Assembly: GCA_016290095.1 (NCBI GenBank)
Contig: JAEESU010000010.1
Span: 91,286-155,285 of the forward strand
DNA from: Clostridia bacterium
Lineage (GTDB): Bacteria > Bacillota > Clostridia > TANB77 > CAG-508
Direction of reading: 5' to 3'
Length of the DNA: 64,000 nucleotides
Below are positions 29,242 to 41,266 of the stretch, one piece after another. Positions within the stretch are counted from its first letter, which is position 1, and each line of letters opens with the position of its first letter. Below the pieces are notes generated by a model. It had not been told where the DNA came from, made no database searches, and saw nothing but the letters and a program-made list of their open reading frames with translations. Position numbers and translations under genes: made by a program.

Positions 29242-30921
29242 ATGAATAAAAAATGGGAACTTTATTGCCATGATGAATCGAAAATAAAAGAGATTTCAGA
29301 AAAATATCATATTCCAGAATTATTAGCTACAGTATTAGTAAATAGAGGAATAGAAGATATCAATTTATTTTTAAATCCAACAAGAAATGATTTCCATGAT
29401 CCAAATTTAATGCCTGATATGAAGCAAGCTGTTGACAGAATTATAAAAGCAATAGATAATCAGGAAAAAACAATTATTTATGGCGATTATGATGTTGATG
29501 GAATTACTAGTATTACTGTATTAAAAAAGTTCTTGAAGGAACGAGGTTTAGATGTTGGCTATTATATACCAAACAGATTAGATGAAGGATATGGATTAAA
29601 TAAAGATGCAATAAAAAGTATTGCAGAAGAAGGTTATAAACTAATTATTACAGTTGATTGTGGAATATCAGGAACAGAAGAAGTAGATTATGCTTATAGT
29701 TTAGGAATGGAAGTGATAATAACAGATCACCATGAACCACTTGATGTTTTACCAAACGCATTAGCGGTAGTAGATTGTAAAAGAAAAGATAATAAATATC
29801 AATGCAATTGTTTAGCAGGGGTTGGTGTAGCATTTAAATTAGTTCAAGCTCTTTCTATTAAATTAGAATTAGATGAAAAAGATTATTTAAAATATTTAGA
29901 TATTGTTTGCATTGGAACAATTTCTGATATTGTACCATTAATAGATGAAAACAGAGTTATTGCAAAACTTGGATTAAAATTGATTGAACAAACTAAAAAT
30001 CCAGGAATAAAAGCTTTGCTAAATGCAACTGGATATAAAGAAATAAATTCTAATACTATTTCATTTGGAATGGCTCCTAGAATAAATGCATGTGGTAGAA
30101 TGGGACATGAAATAGATGCTCTAGATTTATTTTTAACAGATAATATAGTGCAAGCAAATGATATTACATCAAAATTAAATGATTATAATAAACAAAGACA
30201 AGAAATAGAAAAGAGAATTTTTGATGAAGCGATTCATAAAATAGAAAACGAAGAGCCAAAAGACTGCAATGCAATTATATTAGGCGCAGAGAATTGGCAT
30301 CATGGAGTAATTGGAATTGTTTCATCAAAAATAACAGAGTTATACTATAAGCCAAGTATATTAGTTTGTTTTGAAGGAGAAGATGGCAAGGGCTCAGGAA
30401 GAAGCATTCAAGGTTTTGATTTACATGGAGCTTTATGTAATACAAGTGAATACCTAGAAAAATATGGTGGACATGAAATGGCTGTTGGGCTTAGTTTAAA
30501 AAAGAAAAATTTTAAAATTTTCAAACAAAAATTTGAAGAAGAAGCAAAAGCAGCTAATATTGAGAAATTTGTTCCTGTTATTAATGTAGATAAAGAAGTT
30601 ACATTAAAAGATTTAAGCATAGAACAAGTTAATAGTTTAAAATTACTAGAACCATTTGGAGAGGCAAATAAAAACCCAATTTTCTTATATAAGAATTTAA
30701 AAATAGATTCTATAAGAGCTTTATCAGAAGGAAAACATTTAAAATTAACTCTTAAAGATGGAAGTACAATTATTAATGCAATTGGATTTAATATGGGAAA
30801 ATATTCAGAAGAATATTTAATTGGTGACAAAATAGATGTTTTAGGATATCTTGAAACAAATATGTTTAATGGAATTGAAAGTGTACAAATTAATATAAAA
30901 GATATCAGAAAATCTTACTAA
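29242..30921 (+). CDS. recJ: Single-stranded-DNA-specific exonuclease RecJ
   Basis: IIYGDYDVDGITSITVL, ITVDCGISG, ITDHHEP, GMAPRINACGRMG. Confidence 0.97.
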   Translation: MNKKWELYCHDESKIKEISEKYHIPELLATVLVNRGIEDINLFLNPTRNDFHDPNLMPDMKQAVDRIIKAIDNQEKTIIYGDYDVDGITSITVLKKFLKERGLDVGYYIPNRLDEGYGLNKDAIKSIAEEGYKLIITVDCGISGTEEVDYAYSLGMEVIITDHHEPLDVLPNALAVVDCKRKDNKYQCNCLAGVGVAFKLVQALSIKLELDEKDYLKYLDIVCIGTISDIVPLIDENRVIAKLGLKLIEQTKNPGIKALLNATGYKEINSNTISFGMAPRINACGRMGHEIDALDLFLTDNIVQANDITSKLNDYNKQRQEIEKRIFDEAIHKIENEEPKDCNAIILGAENWHHGVIGIVSSKITELYYKPSILVCFEGEDGKGSGRSIQGFDLHGALCNTSEYLEKYGGHEMAVGLSLKKKNFKIFKQKFEEEAKAANIEKFVPVINVDKEVTLKDLSIEQVNSLKLLEPFGEANKNPIFLYKNLKIDSIRALSEGKHLKLTLKDGSTIINAIGFNMGKYSEEYLIGDKIDVLGYLETNMFNGIESVQINIKDIRKSY

Positions 30922-30941
30922 TAATTAGAAAGGATAAAGAA

Positions 30942-33146
30942 ATGCCTGAAGAAGAGAAAAAAGAAGTAACAATTGAAGATCTTATAACTAAGCAAAAAGA
31001 AAATTACTCTAATGCAAATATAGATTTAATTAGAAGAGCTTATGAATATGCAAAAACTAATCATGGTGACCAACTTAGAAAGTCAGGTGAGGCCTATATT
31101 ATTCATCCTCTAAATGTTGCATATATTTTGGCAACTTTAGGTTTAGATGATGAAACTTTATGTGCAGCTCTTTTACATGATGTTGTAGAAGACACACCTG
31201 TAACACATGAAGAACTTACAAGGGACTTTGGAGAAACAATTTCTGAAATGGTGGCTGGAGTTACAAAACTTAGTCAATTTACATATAATACTCAAGAAGA
31301 ACAGCAAGTAGAAGATTATAGAAAAATGTTCTTAGCTATGGGAAAAGACATAAGAGTAGTATTAATTAAATTAGCTGATAGACTGCATAATATGAGGACA
31401 TTACAGTATTTATCAAGAGAGAGACAAATTGCAAATGCTACAGAAACCCAAAATTTATTTGCACCTCTTGCCAATAGATTAGGTATTTATTCTTTAAAAT
31501 GGGAACTTGAGGATTTAAGCTTTAAGTATTTGAATCCAGAAGCATATAATGAAATAATTGAAGGATTAGATAAGAAAAGAGAAGAAAGACTAAAGTTTTT
31601 AAATGAGATTCAGTCAAATATTGAAAAAGAGCTTGAAGCTCAAAATATTAAAGCAGAAGTTACTGGAAGAGCAAAACATATTTATAGTATTTATAGAAAA
31701 ATGCAGAGGGATAATAGAACTTTAGATCAAATTTATGATTTATTTGCTCTTCGTATTTTAGTTGATGATATTAAAGATTGTTATGCTGCTTTAGGTGTTG
31801 TTCATGAAATGTTTTCACCAATGCCTGGAAGATTTAAAGATTATATTGCTGTTCCAAAAAAGAATATGTATCAATCAATACATACAACTCTTTTGAGTAC
31901 AACAGGAACTCCATTTGAAGTTCAGATAAGAACATGGGATATGCATAGAACAGCAGAATTCGGTATCGCAGCACATTGGGCATACAAAGAAGCAAGTAAC
32001 AAAGGAACAAAAGAAAATGTAGTAGTAACAGATGATAAACTAGCATGGCTTAGAGAAACACTAGAATGGCAAAAAAATACAGAAAACCCAGATGAATTTT
32101 TGAATACGTTAAAAACGGAACTTTTTGAAGATGAAGTATATATATTTACTCCAAAAGGTGAAATTAAAGTTTTACCAAAAGGAGCAACACCAATTGATTT
32201 TGCTTATAGCATTCATGAGCAAGTAGGACATAGAATGATTGGTTGCAAAATAAATAGTAAAATGATGCCTATTATTACTCCTCTTAGAAATGGTGATATT
32301 GTTGAAATAATGACATCAGAGCAACCAAAAGGTCCAAGTAGAGATTGGTTAAAATTTGTAAAAAGTTCTTCAGCAAAAACAAGAATAAATCAATATTTTA
32401 AGAGAGCTCAAAGAGCTGAAAATATTGAACGTGGAAAAGAATTAATAGATAGAGAAGTAAAGAAAATAGGAATAAAATATGCAGACATTGTAAAACCAGA
32501 GTGGTTAGATGTTGCAATGGAAAGATATAAATTTGCTACTTTAGATGATATGTATGCAAGTATAGGATTTGGTGGAATATCTGCGAATAAGATTATAGCA
32601 AGACTTCTTGAAGAATACAAGAAAGAACATCAAGAAGAAGATTTCGAAGCGAAAATTGAAGAATTATCTAAAGCAAAACCCGTTAGAAATAGACCTTCTA
32701 AAAATGGAGTTGTAGTAAAAGGAATTGATAACTGTTTAGTAAAACTTTCAAAATGTTGCAATCCTTTACCAGGTGATGAGATAATAGGATATATTACAAA
32801 AGGAAGAGGAGTTTCTGTCCATCGTACAGACTGTGTAAATGTTAAAGATTTATTAAATGAAGAAAGCAGAATGATTGATGTGTATTGGTTCGACGATGTT
32901 AACGGCTCTTATAAAGTTGAAGTTGAAGTATTAGCAAATGACAGAAATGGTTTATTAAAAGATATTATTAAGCAAATAGAAAATGCAAAAATAAAACTTA
33001 CTGGAATGAATTCAAGAGCAACAAAAGAAGGAGTTGCGATTATTGATATTTCTATGGAAGTTGAAAATATAGATGAATTAAACAAATTAATTAATTCATT
33101 TAGAAATGTAGAAAGTGTATATGAAGTAAACAGGAAAAGAGGATAG
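30942..33146 (+). CDS. Bifunctional (p)ppGpp synthetase/hydrolase RelA/SpoT
   Basis: HD, synthetase, TGS and ACT domains (LLHDVVEDTPVT, YQSIHTTLL, FTPKGEIKVLPKGATPIDFAYSIH). Confidence 0.97.
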   Translation: MPEEEKKEVTIEDLITKQKENYSNANIDLIRRAYEYAKTNHGDQLRKSGEAYIIHPLNVAYILATLGLDDETLCAALLHDVVEDTPVTHEELTRDFGETISEMVAGVTKLSQFTYNTQEEQQVEDYRKMFLAMGKDIRVVLIKLADRLHNMRTLQYLSRERQIANATETQNLFAPLANRLGIYSLKWELEDLSFKYLNPEAYNEIIEGLDKKREERLKFLNEIQSNIEKELEAQNIKAEVTGRAKHIYSIYRKMQRDNRTLDQIYDLFALRILVDDIKDCYAALGVVHEMFSPMPGRFKDYIAVPKKNMYQSIHTTLLSTTGTPFEVQIRTWDMHRTAEFGIAAHWAYKEASNKGTKENVVVTDDKLAWLRETLEWQKNTENPDEFLNTLKTELFEDEVYIFTPKGEIKVLPKGATPIDFAYSIHEQVGHRMIGCKINSKMMPIITPLRNGDIVEIMTSEQPKGPSRDWLKFVKSSSAKTRINQYFKRAQRAENIERGKELIDREVKKIGIKYADIVKPEWLDVAMERYKFATLDDMYASIGFGGISANKIIARLLEEYKKEHQEEDFEAKIEELSKAKPVRNRPSKNGVVVKGIDNCLVKLSKCCNPLPGDEIIGYITKGRGVSVHRTDCVNVKDLLNEESRMIDVYWFDDVNGSYKVEVEVLANDRNGLLKDIIKQIENAKIKLTGMNSRATKEGVAIIDISMEVENIDELNKLINSFRNVESVYEVNRKRG

Positions 33147-33156
33147 GAGAATACAA

Positions 33157-33807
33157 ATGATTTTAAAAAGAGTACAAGTTAAAACAACACAGGTTAATTT
33201 ATTAACAAATAGTTATGTAATTTGTGATGAGGATAGTAAAGAGGCAATGATAATAGATCCAGGTGGAGAGCCTGAAAAACTTGCTGAAGTATTAGATATT
33301 TTAGGCGCAAATTTAAAATACATATTTTTAACACATTGTCATGCAGATCATATAGGTGGAGTTGCAGAACTAAAAAGATTAAAAGGTGGAAAGATTTTAA
33401 TAAGTAGAGCAGATAGTGAGGGATTATATAATGAAGAAGTTAATTTAGCTTATTTTATTAATATGGAAAAACCTGAACTAGAAGCTGATTCAAGATTAGA
33501 TGATAATGACTTAATTCATATTGGAAACATTGAATTTAAGGTAATCGCCACACCAGGCCATACTAAAGGCGGATTATGTTTGTACTCAGAAAAAGAAGGA
33601 TTAGTATTTACCGGTGATACAATGTTTTCAGGAACATGGGGCAGAACAGATTTACCTACAGGAAGTTTTGAAGAGATTATTAATTCAATAACAAATAGAT
33701 TAATGATTTTACCAGATGAAACAATTGTATATCCTGGACATGGAAAAATAACAATGATACAAGATGAAAAAAATATTTATTTAGAATTGAGAGGAAAAGA
33801 TTTTTAG
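33157..33807 (+). CDS. MBL fold metallo-hydrolase
   Basis: FLTHCHADHIGG, TPGHTKGGLCLY, GDTMFSGTWGRTDLP. Confidence 0.95.
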   Translation: MILKRVQVKTTQVNLLTNSYVICDEDSKEAMIIDPGGEPEKLAEVLDILGANLKYIFLTHCHADHIGGVAELKRLKGGKILISRADSEGLYNEEVNLAYFINMEKPELEADSRLDDNDLIHIGNIEFKVIATPGHTKGGLCLYSEKEGLVFTGDTMFSGTWGRTDLPTGSFEEIINSITNRLMILPDETIVYPGHGKITMIQDEKNIYLELRGKDF

Positions 33808-33824
33808 GAAAGAAGGAAAATTTT

Positions 33825-35066
33825 ATGATACAAAAACCAAAAGGAACAAGAGATTTATTACCAGATGAATCTTACAAATGGAAAGAAGTTGAAAACAAAA
33901 TACAAAAGCTTTTTGAAAGTTATGCATTTAAAGAAATTAGAGTTCCTGTTTTTGAACACACAGAATTATTTTTAAGAGGTGTTGGAGAAACGACAGATGT
34001 TGTTCAAAAAGAAATGTATACATTTGATGATAAAGGTGGAAGAAGTATTACATTAAGACCTGAAGGCACAGCAGGAGCGGTTAGAGCATATTTAGAAAAT
34101 GGAATGGGAAGTAATCCGAGCCCTACTAAAATATGGTACAATATGGCAATGTATAGATATGAAAATGTGCAAAAAGGAAGACTAAGAGAATTTCATCAAA
34201 TAGGTGCTGAACTTATTGGTTCAGAAAGCTATTTAGCAGATGTTGATGTTATATTAATGGCTAATAATATTTTTAAAATATTGAATATTCCTAATATTAA
34301 ACTAAATATTAATAGCATAGGATGTCCAAAATGTAGAGCTGAATATCAAAAAGTATTGAAAGAATTTATAGGCAAAAACTTAAACGAATATTGTGATACT
34401 TGCAAAACAAGATTTGATAAAAATCCAATGAGAATACTTGATTGCAAAGAAAAGAAATGTAAAGAATTAAATGTTGGTGCTCCAATGATGATAGACTACT
34501 TATGTGATGAATGTAAAGAACATTTTGAAAAAGTAAAACAAGGTTTAAGGGAAAACAATATTAATTATGAAATTGATAGTACAATCGTAAGAGGATTGGA
34601 TTATTATACAAAAACTGTATTTGAATTTGTAGATGAAAAATCAGGATTAACAGTTTTAGGCGGAGGAAGATATGATGGCTTAGTTGAAGAATTTGGAGGA
34701 CCATCTACGCCTGCAATTGGATTTGCCACAGGAGTTGAAAGACTAATGGAAATGTATAATGAGTATAATCCAGATTTAAAAGACAAAATTCCAGATATTT
34801 ATATTTTATCAATGGGTCAAAGAGCAAATCAAAAAGCTTTTGAACTATCAGAAAAACTAAGACTTGAAGGATACATAGTTGAAAAAGATATTATGGAAAG
34901 AAGTTTTAAGTCTCAAATGAAATATGCAGATAAAATTATGGCTAAAAAGCTACTAGTAATAGGAGATAATGAATTAGATACAAATAGAGCTAAAATAAAA
35001 AATATGCAAACTGGAGAAGAAATTGATGTTGATTTAGAATTAGAATCAATTAAAAATTTATTGTAA
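33825..35066 (+). CDS. hisS: Histidyl-tRNA synthetase
   Basis: KPKGTRDLLPDES, RPEGTAGAVRAY, VRGLDYYTKTVFEF. Confidence 0.98.
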   Translation: MIQKPKGTRDLLPDESYKWKEVENKIQKLFESYAFKEIRVPVFEHTELFLRGVGETTDVVQKEMYTFDDKGGRSITLRPEGTAGAVRAYLENGMGSNPSPTKIWYNMAMYRYENVQKGRLREFHQIGAELIGSESYLADVDVILMANNIFKILNIPNIKLNINSIGCPKCRAEYQKVLKEFIGKNLNEYCDTCKTRFDKNPMRILDCKEKKCKELNVGAPMMIDYLCDECKEHFEKVKQGLRENNINYEIDSTIVRGLDYYTKTVFEFVDEKSGLTVLGGGRYDGLVEEFGGPSTPAIGFATGVERLMEMYNEYNPDLKDKIPDIYILSMGQRANQKAFELSEKLRLEGYIVEKDIMERSFKSQMKYADKIMAKKLLVIGDNELDTNRAKIKNMQTGEEIDVDLELESIKNLL

Positions 35067-35072
35067 TAAATA

Positions 35073-35106
35073 AAAAGCCTCTTAATAAAATTGTTAAGAG
35101 GCTTTT
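35073..35106 (+). terminator. Rho-independent terminator; 3' arm carries the spoIIP SD (AAGAGG)
   Basis: AAAAGCCTCTTAA…TTAAGAGGCTTTT immediately before ATG 35109. Confidence 0.8.
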
Positions 35107-35108
35107 CT

Positions 35109-36207
35109 ATGTTTGTTATAAAATTAAAAGATATAATTAATAATATAGTAAAAATAATAATTCTACTTATAGCATTTATTATTTTTTTTATATTCGCTAA
35201 AAAAGTTGAATTTAAAAGAATATTTCCATTTAATATAAATGTTTTGAATAGGACTGTTTTAATTTCTGATTATAAAGAAAATATTTCAAATGCTAAATAT
35301 CGTGGAAAAAACAAGTTATTATTATCGAAATTGGCAATTTTTTCTCTAGAAAAAGAAGGAGAAACTATAAAAAAGGAAGAAGTATCTGAAGAGAAAAATA
35401 TTATAAAAGAAGCCACGAATATAACAAAAGTTAGTATTTTACCACAAATAGAAACACATGTTATAGAGGAAAACAATATACCAGATAATTATACAAATAT
35501 TTATAATACAGTAAAAATTAAAAATGAATCAGATTACAAATTAACAGAAGAGATTCTAAATGATAATTATGATTTGTCAAACAAAAATGATATTATTATA
35601 TATCATACTCATACGTGTGAGAGCTACACTCCTACAAGTGAAAACTACTATAGTCAAACTGGAAACTATAGGACTACAAATTCGAACTATTCTGTTGTAA
35701 GAGTTGGTAGTGAATTAGAAAAAGATCTATCATTACTTGGATTTAATGTGTTACATGATAAAACATATCATGATTATCCTGCATATACTGGTTCATATAC
35801 CAGAGGACTTTCTACAATTAGTAAGATACTTTTACAATCTAATGCTGAATTCATAATAGATCTTCATAGAGATGCAATTCGGAAATTTAAGTTCTTATGC
35901 TCCAACAGTACAAATTGGAGATGAAGTGGTTGCACAGTTGATGTTTGTAATTGGAACTGATGGAGGAGATTTAGAACATCCTGATTGGAAAAATAATTTA
36001 AATAATGCTATTAGAATTCAAGAAAAAGCAAATGAAATGTATCCAGGTCTATTTAAACCAATCATTTTAAGAAATTCTAGATATAATCAACATGTAAGAA
36101 AAGGAGCTTGTATTATAGAAGTAGGAGCAACAGGAAATACACTTGAACAAAGCGTTGCAAGCATGAAATATTTAGCGAATATTATAAATGAAGTCTTAAA
36201 AAATTAA
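35109..36207 (+). CDS. spoIIP: Stage II sporulation protein P, split by +1 frameshift at CGG 35880-35882
   Basis: IIIYHTHTCESYTPT…IIDLHRDAI in frame 1; GNLSSYAPTVQIGDEVVAQLMFVIGTDGG…ACIIEVGATGNTLEQ in +1 frame; total length 3n+1. Confidence 0.88.
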
Positions 36208-36243
36208 AAGCAATTGAAACATAGTAATCAATTGCTTTTTTTA
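36206..36243. terminator. Bidirectional terminator
   Basis: AAAAGCAATTGA…TCAATTGCTTTTTTT. Confidence 0.85.
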
Positions 36244-37473
36244 TTATTTAATTTCTACAACTTTTTTTGTATAATCTAAATTTGCTATTGGGTCTTTTTT
36301 AAATCCCATAGTGTAAATGTTTGTTGCCAAAATATCTTTTTCTAACATCGATTTTAAATTTGAATTTCCAGGAGAATCCATGAATTTTTTTACTGAAACT
36401 ATTATATTTAATTTTGGATTTGCAGCAGCAATAGCTGAAATAATTCTTTTTCCATGTTTATTAAAGCCTAATACTCTAATATATGGAGTAACTTTTTTAG
36501 AGCTAGATATATCCTTTTCTGTGATACCTAATAATACATATAATAAAATTCTTTGAATACGGCTTTGCGTATAACGTTTAGATTTTATCCCATTTATTAA
36601 ATCTTTAATATTAGTGCATTGATTAGCAACTTCTTTAATTTTATTTTCTAATCCTTCACTTACATCAGGGAGAGATTTTATTTCTGCTAAACTCATTTTC
36701 CTTAAAGTATAGATAATTTGTTTTTCAAAAACAGAAATATCTTTAACAATTTTTCCATCTTGTATACGATTTTCCAAAATTTCATATGTTTCTAAAGGAA
36801 CTACATAATGTACGTTTTTCTTGGCTTTAATCATTGTTCTTATGGCAGTAGCACTTGCAATTCCTTTTTTCACATTTGTGCTATTATAATCACTATAATC
36901 TCTTTTTATAGTTAAAGGTGTGATATTACTTTTTTGTCTTTTTAATGCTTTTAAATATTCAACTCCTAAAATATTATTAGGATTTGTAAGAATTTCAGTA
37001 TATTTTTTGGAACTACCAAAAAATTGTGAAATAGCAATTTCTCTTGCTTTAGGATATGAAAGGCCAGAACGAAGCTGAGCTTTTATTAGTGCAGAAAATT
37101 CCTTTGGTTCATTATAAAGTATATCAGCAATATCATTCATAGCATTTATTTCACCAATTTCACTTCCAAAAGATACATAATCTACAACTCCAAGACTGTT
37201 TAATAATTTAATAGCACCATCTGCAAAGTTTTCAGCACTAGATAATGCATAAACCGTGGGAAGCTCTAAAACTAAATCAACTCCGTTTTTTATTGCCATT
37301 TCTGCTTTTGTCCATTTATCTACAATAGAAGTATCACCACGTTGTATAAAGTTACCACTCATAACGGCAACAGAAAAGTCAGTTTTTGTTAATTTTTTAG
37401 ATAATTCTAAGTGATGTAAATGACCATTATGAAAAGGGTTGTATTCAGATACTATTCCTAAAATTCCATCCAA
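36244..37473 (-). CDS. tmcAL: tRNA(Met) cytidine acetate ligase-like nucleotidyltransferase (YlbM/TmcAL)
   Basis: GIVSEYNPFHNGHLHHLELSK, MSGNFIQRGD. Confidence 0.93.
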   Translation of the reverse strand: MDGILGIVSEYNPFHNGHLHHLELSKKLTKTDFSVAVMSGNFIQRGDTSIVDKWTKAEMAIKNGVDLVLELPTVYALSSAENFADGAIKLLNSLGVVDYVSFGSEIGEINAMNDIADILYNEPKEFSALIKAQLRSGLSYPKAREIAISQFFGSSKKYTEILTNPNNILGVEYLKALKRQKSNITPLTIKRDYSDYNSTNVKKGIASATAIRTMIKAKKNVHYVVPLETYEILENRIQDGKIVKDISVFEKQIIYTLRKMSLAEIKSLPDVSEGLENKIKEVANQCTNIKDLINGIKSKRYTQSRIQRILLYVLLGITEKDISSSKKVTPYIRVLGFNKHGKRIISAIAAANPKLNIIVSVKKFMDSPGNSNLKSMLEKDILATNIYTMGFKKDPIANLDYTKKVVEIK

Positions 37474-37575
37474 AATATATCACCACCATTATTGTATTAT
37501 TCATAAATTATTGATATAATATCATATATTCGTGAAAAAAACAAATTAATAATTAATAAGTGTAGGAAGGTTTTT

Positions 37576-38013
37576 ATGAAAGAAGTTACAATATATACAG
37601 ATGGCGCATGCTCAGGAAATCCAGGCCCTGGAGGATGGGGAGCAATTTTAATGTGTGAAGGAAAACAAAAAGAAATATCAGGAGCCTCTAAACAAACAAC
37701 TAATAATATTATGGAAATTACTGCTGTTTTAGAAGCTTTAAGATTGTTAAAAGTTGAATGTAATGTTCAAGTATATAGTGATAGTGCATATGTTGTAAAC
37801 GCCTTTAATCAAGGATGGATTGAAAATTGGATAAAAAATCATTGGAGAACAGCTAATAAAGAACCTGTTAAAAATCAAGATCTTTGGGAAGAATTATATA
37901 ATCTTACTAAAAAACACAATGTAGAATTTATAAAAGTAAAAGGACACAGTGATAATGAATATAATAATAGATGTGATTATTTAGCTACTAGTGCCATAAA
38001 GAATATAGAATAA
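37576..38013 (+). CDS. rnhA: Ribonuclease HI
   Basis: [22 protein letters not shown]. Confidence 0.98.
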   Translation: MKEVTIYTDGACSGNPGPGGWGAILMCEGKQKEISGASKQTTNNIMEITAVLEALRLLKVECNVQVYSDSAYVVNAFNQGWIENWIKNHWRTANKEPVKNQDLWEELYNLTKKHNVEFIKVKGHSDNEYNNRCDYLATSAIKNIE

Positions 38014-38025
38014 AGGAGAAAAAAT

Positions 38026-38493
38026 ATGATAGGTTTTTATGCTGGATCTTTTGATCCTTTTACAAATGGACATTTAGAAATTGTTAAAAAAAGTTCAAAA
38101 TATTTTGATAAAGTAATTGTTGGAATAGGCGAAAATTCCGAGAAAAAACGTAGAGTTGATAGAGAAAAAATGAAAACAGCAATTGAAAAAACATTAGTTA
38201 TTGAAGGAATATATAATGCAGAGGTTATTACTTATAATTCTTTAACAACAACAGAAGCAAAAAAATATAATGCAGATATATTAATTCGAGGATTAAGAAA
38301 TGGAACAGATTATCAATATGAAGAAAATATCGCTGCATTTAACAAAATAAATTCCAGAATTGATACATGCTATCTAAGAGCTGAGAATTTAGGATACTTA
38401 TCTTCAAGTTTAGTAATGGACTTATATGCTCATGGTGAAGATATCAGTAAATATGTCCCTGAAGAAGTAAAAAAAGTTGTAGTTGAGGGTTAG
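38026..38493 (+). CDS. coaD: Pantetheine-phosphate adenylyltransferase
   Basis: YAGSFDPFTNGHLEIVKKSSKYFD, RGLRNGTDYQYE. Confidence 0.97.
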   Translation: MIGFYAGSFDPFTNGHLEIVKKSSKYFDKVIVGIGENSEKKRRVDREKMKTAIEKTLVIEGIYNAEVITYNSLTTTEAKKYNADILIRGLRNGTDYQYEENIAAFNKINSRIDTCYLRAENLGYLSSSLVMDLYAHGEDISKYVPEEVKKVVVEG

Positions 38494-38495
38494 AA

Positions 38496-39085
38496 ATGAT
38501 AATAGGAATAACTGGAACCTCAGGGTCTGGAAAGACTACTGTTGGAAATATTTTGTCAAAAAGAGAAGATGTTTTTGTGATAGATGCTGATTCTGTTGCT
38601 AAAGAATTAAATAAACCAAATACTTCGTATATGAAAGCAATTAGAAGTAGTTTAGGAAATGACTTTTTCTTAGAAGATGGTAATTTAGATAGAAAAAAAC
38701 TTGCTGATGAAATTTATTCAAATAATAATTCTAGGGAAAAATTAAATTCACTTACATTTAAATATGTTGTTGATGAAATATTAGAAATAATAAAAAATGA
38801 TGTAGATGAAAATAAAAATTATATAGTGCTTGATGCGCCACTACTATTTGAGTCAGGACTACATAATTTTTGTGATTATACAATTTCTTTAATTTCTGAA
38901 TATGAAACTAAAGTTAAAAGAATTTGTGATAGGGATAATATAACTGAAGAAACAGCCAAAAAAAGATTAAGTATTCAGCATGACGATAATTATTATATAG
39001 AAAAATCTGATTATGTTATAAATAATTATGCTGGATGTAATTTAGAATTAGAAATAGAAAGGATTATAAATAAAATAGAACAAAT

Positions 39086-39089
<4 letters not shown>
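38496..39089 (+). CDS. coaE: Dephospho-CoA kinase
   Basis: [31 protein letters not shown]. Confidence 0.96.
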
Positions 39090-41255
<2,166 letters not shown>

Positions 41256-41266
41256 CGGAGGGGACT

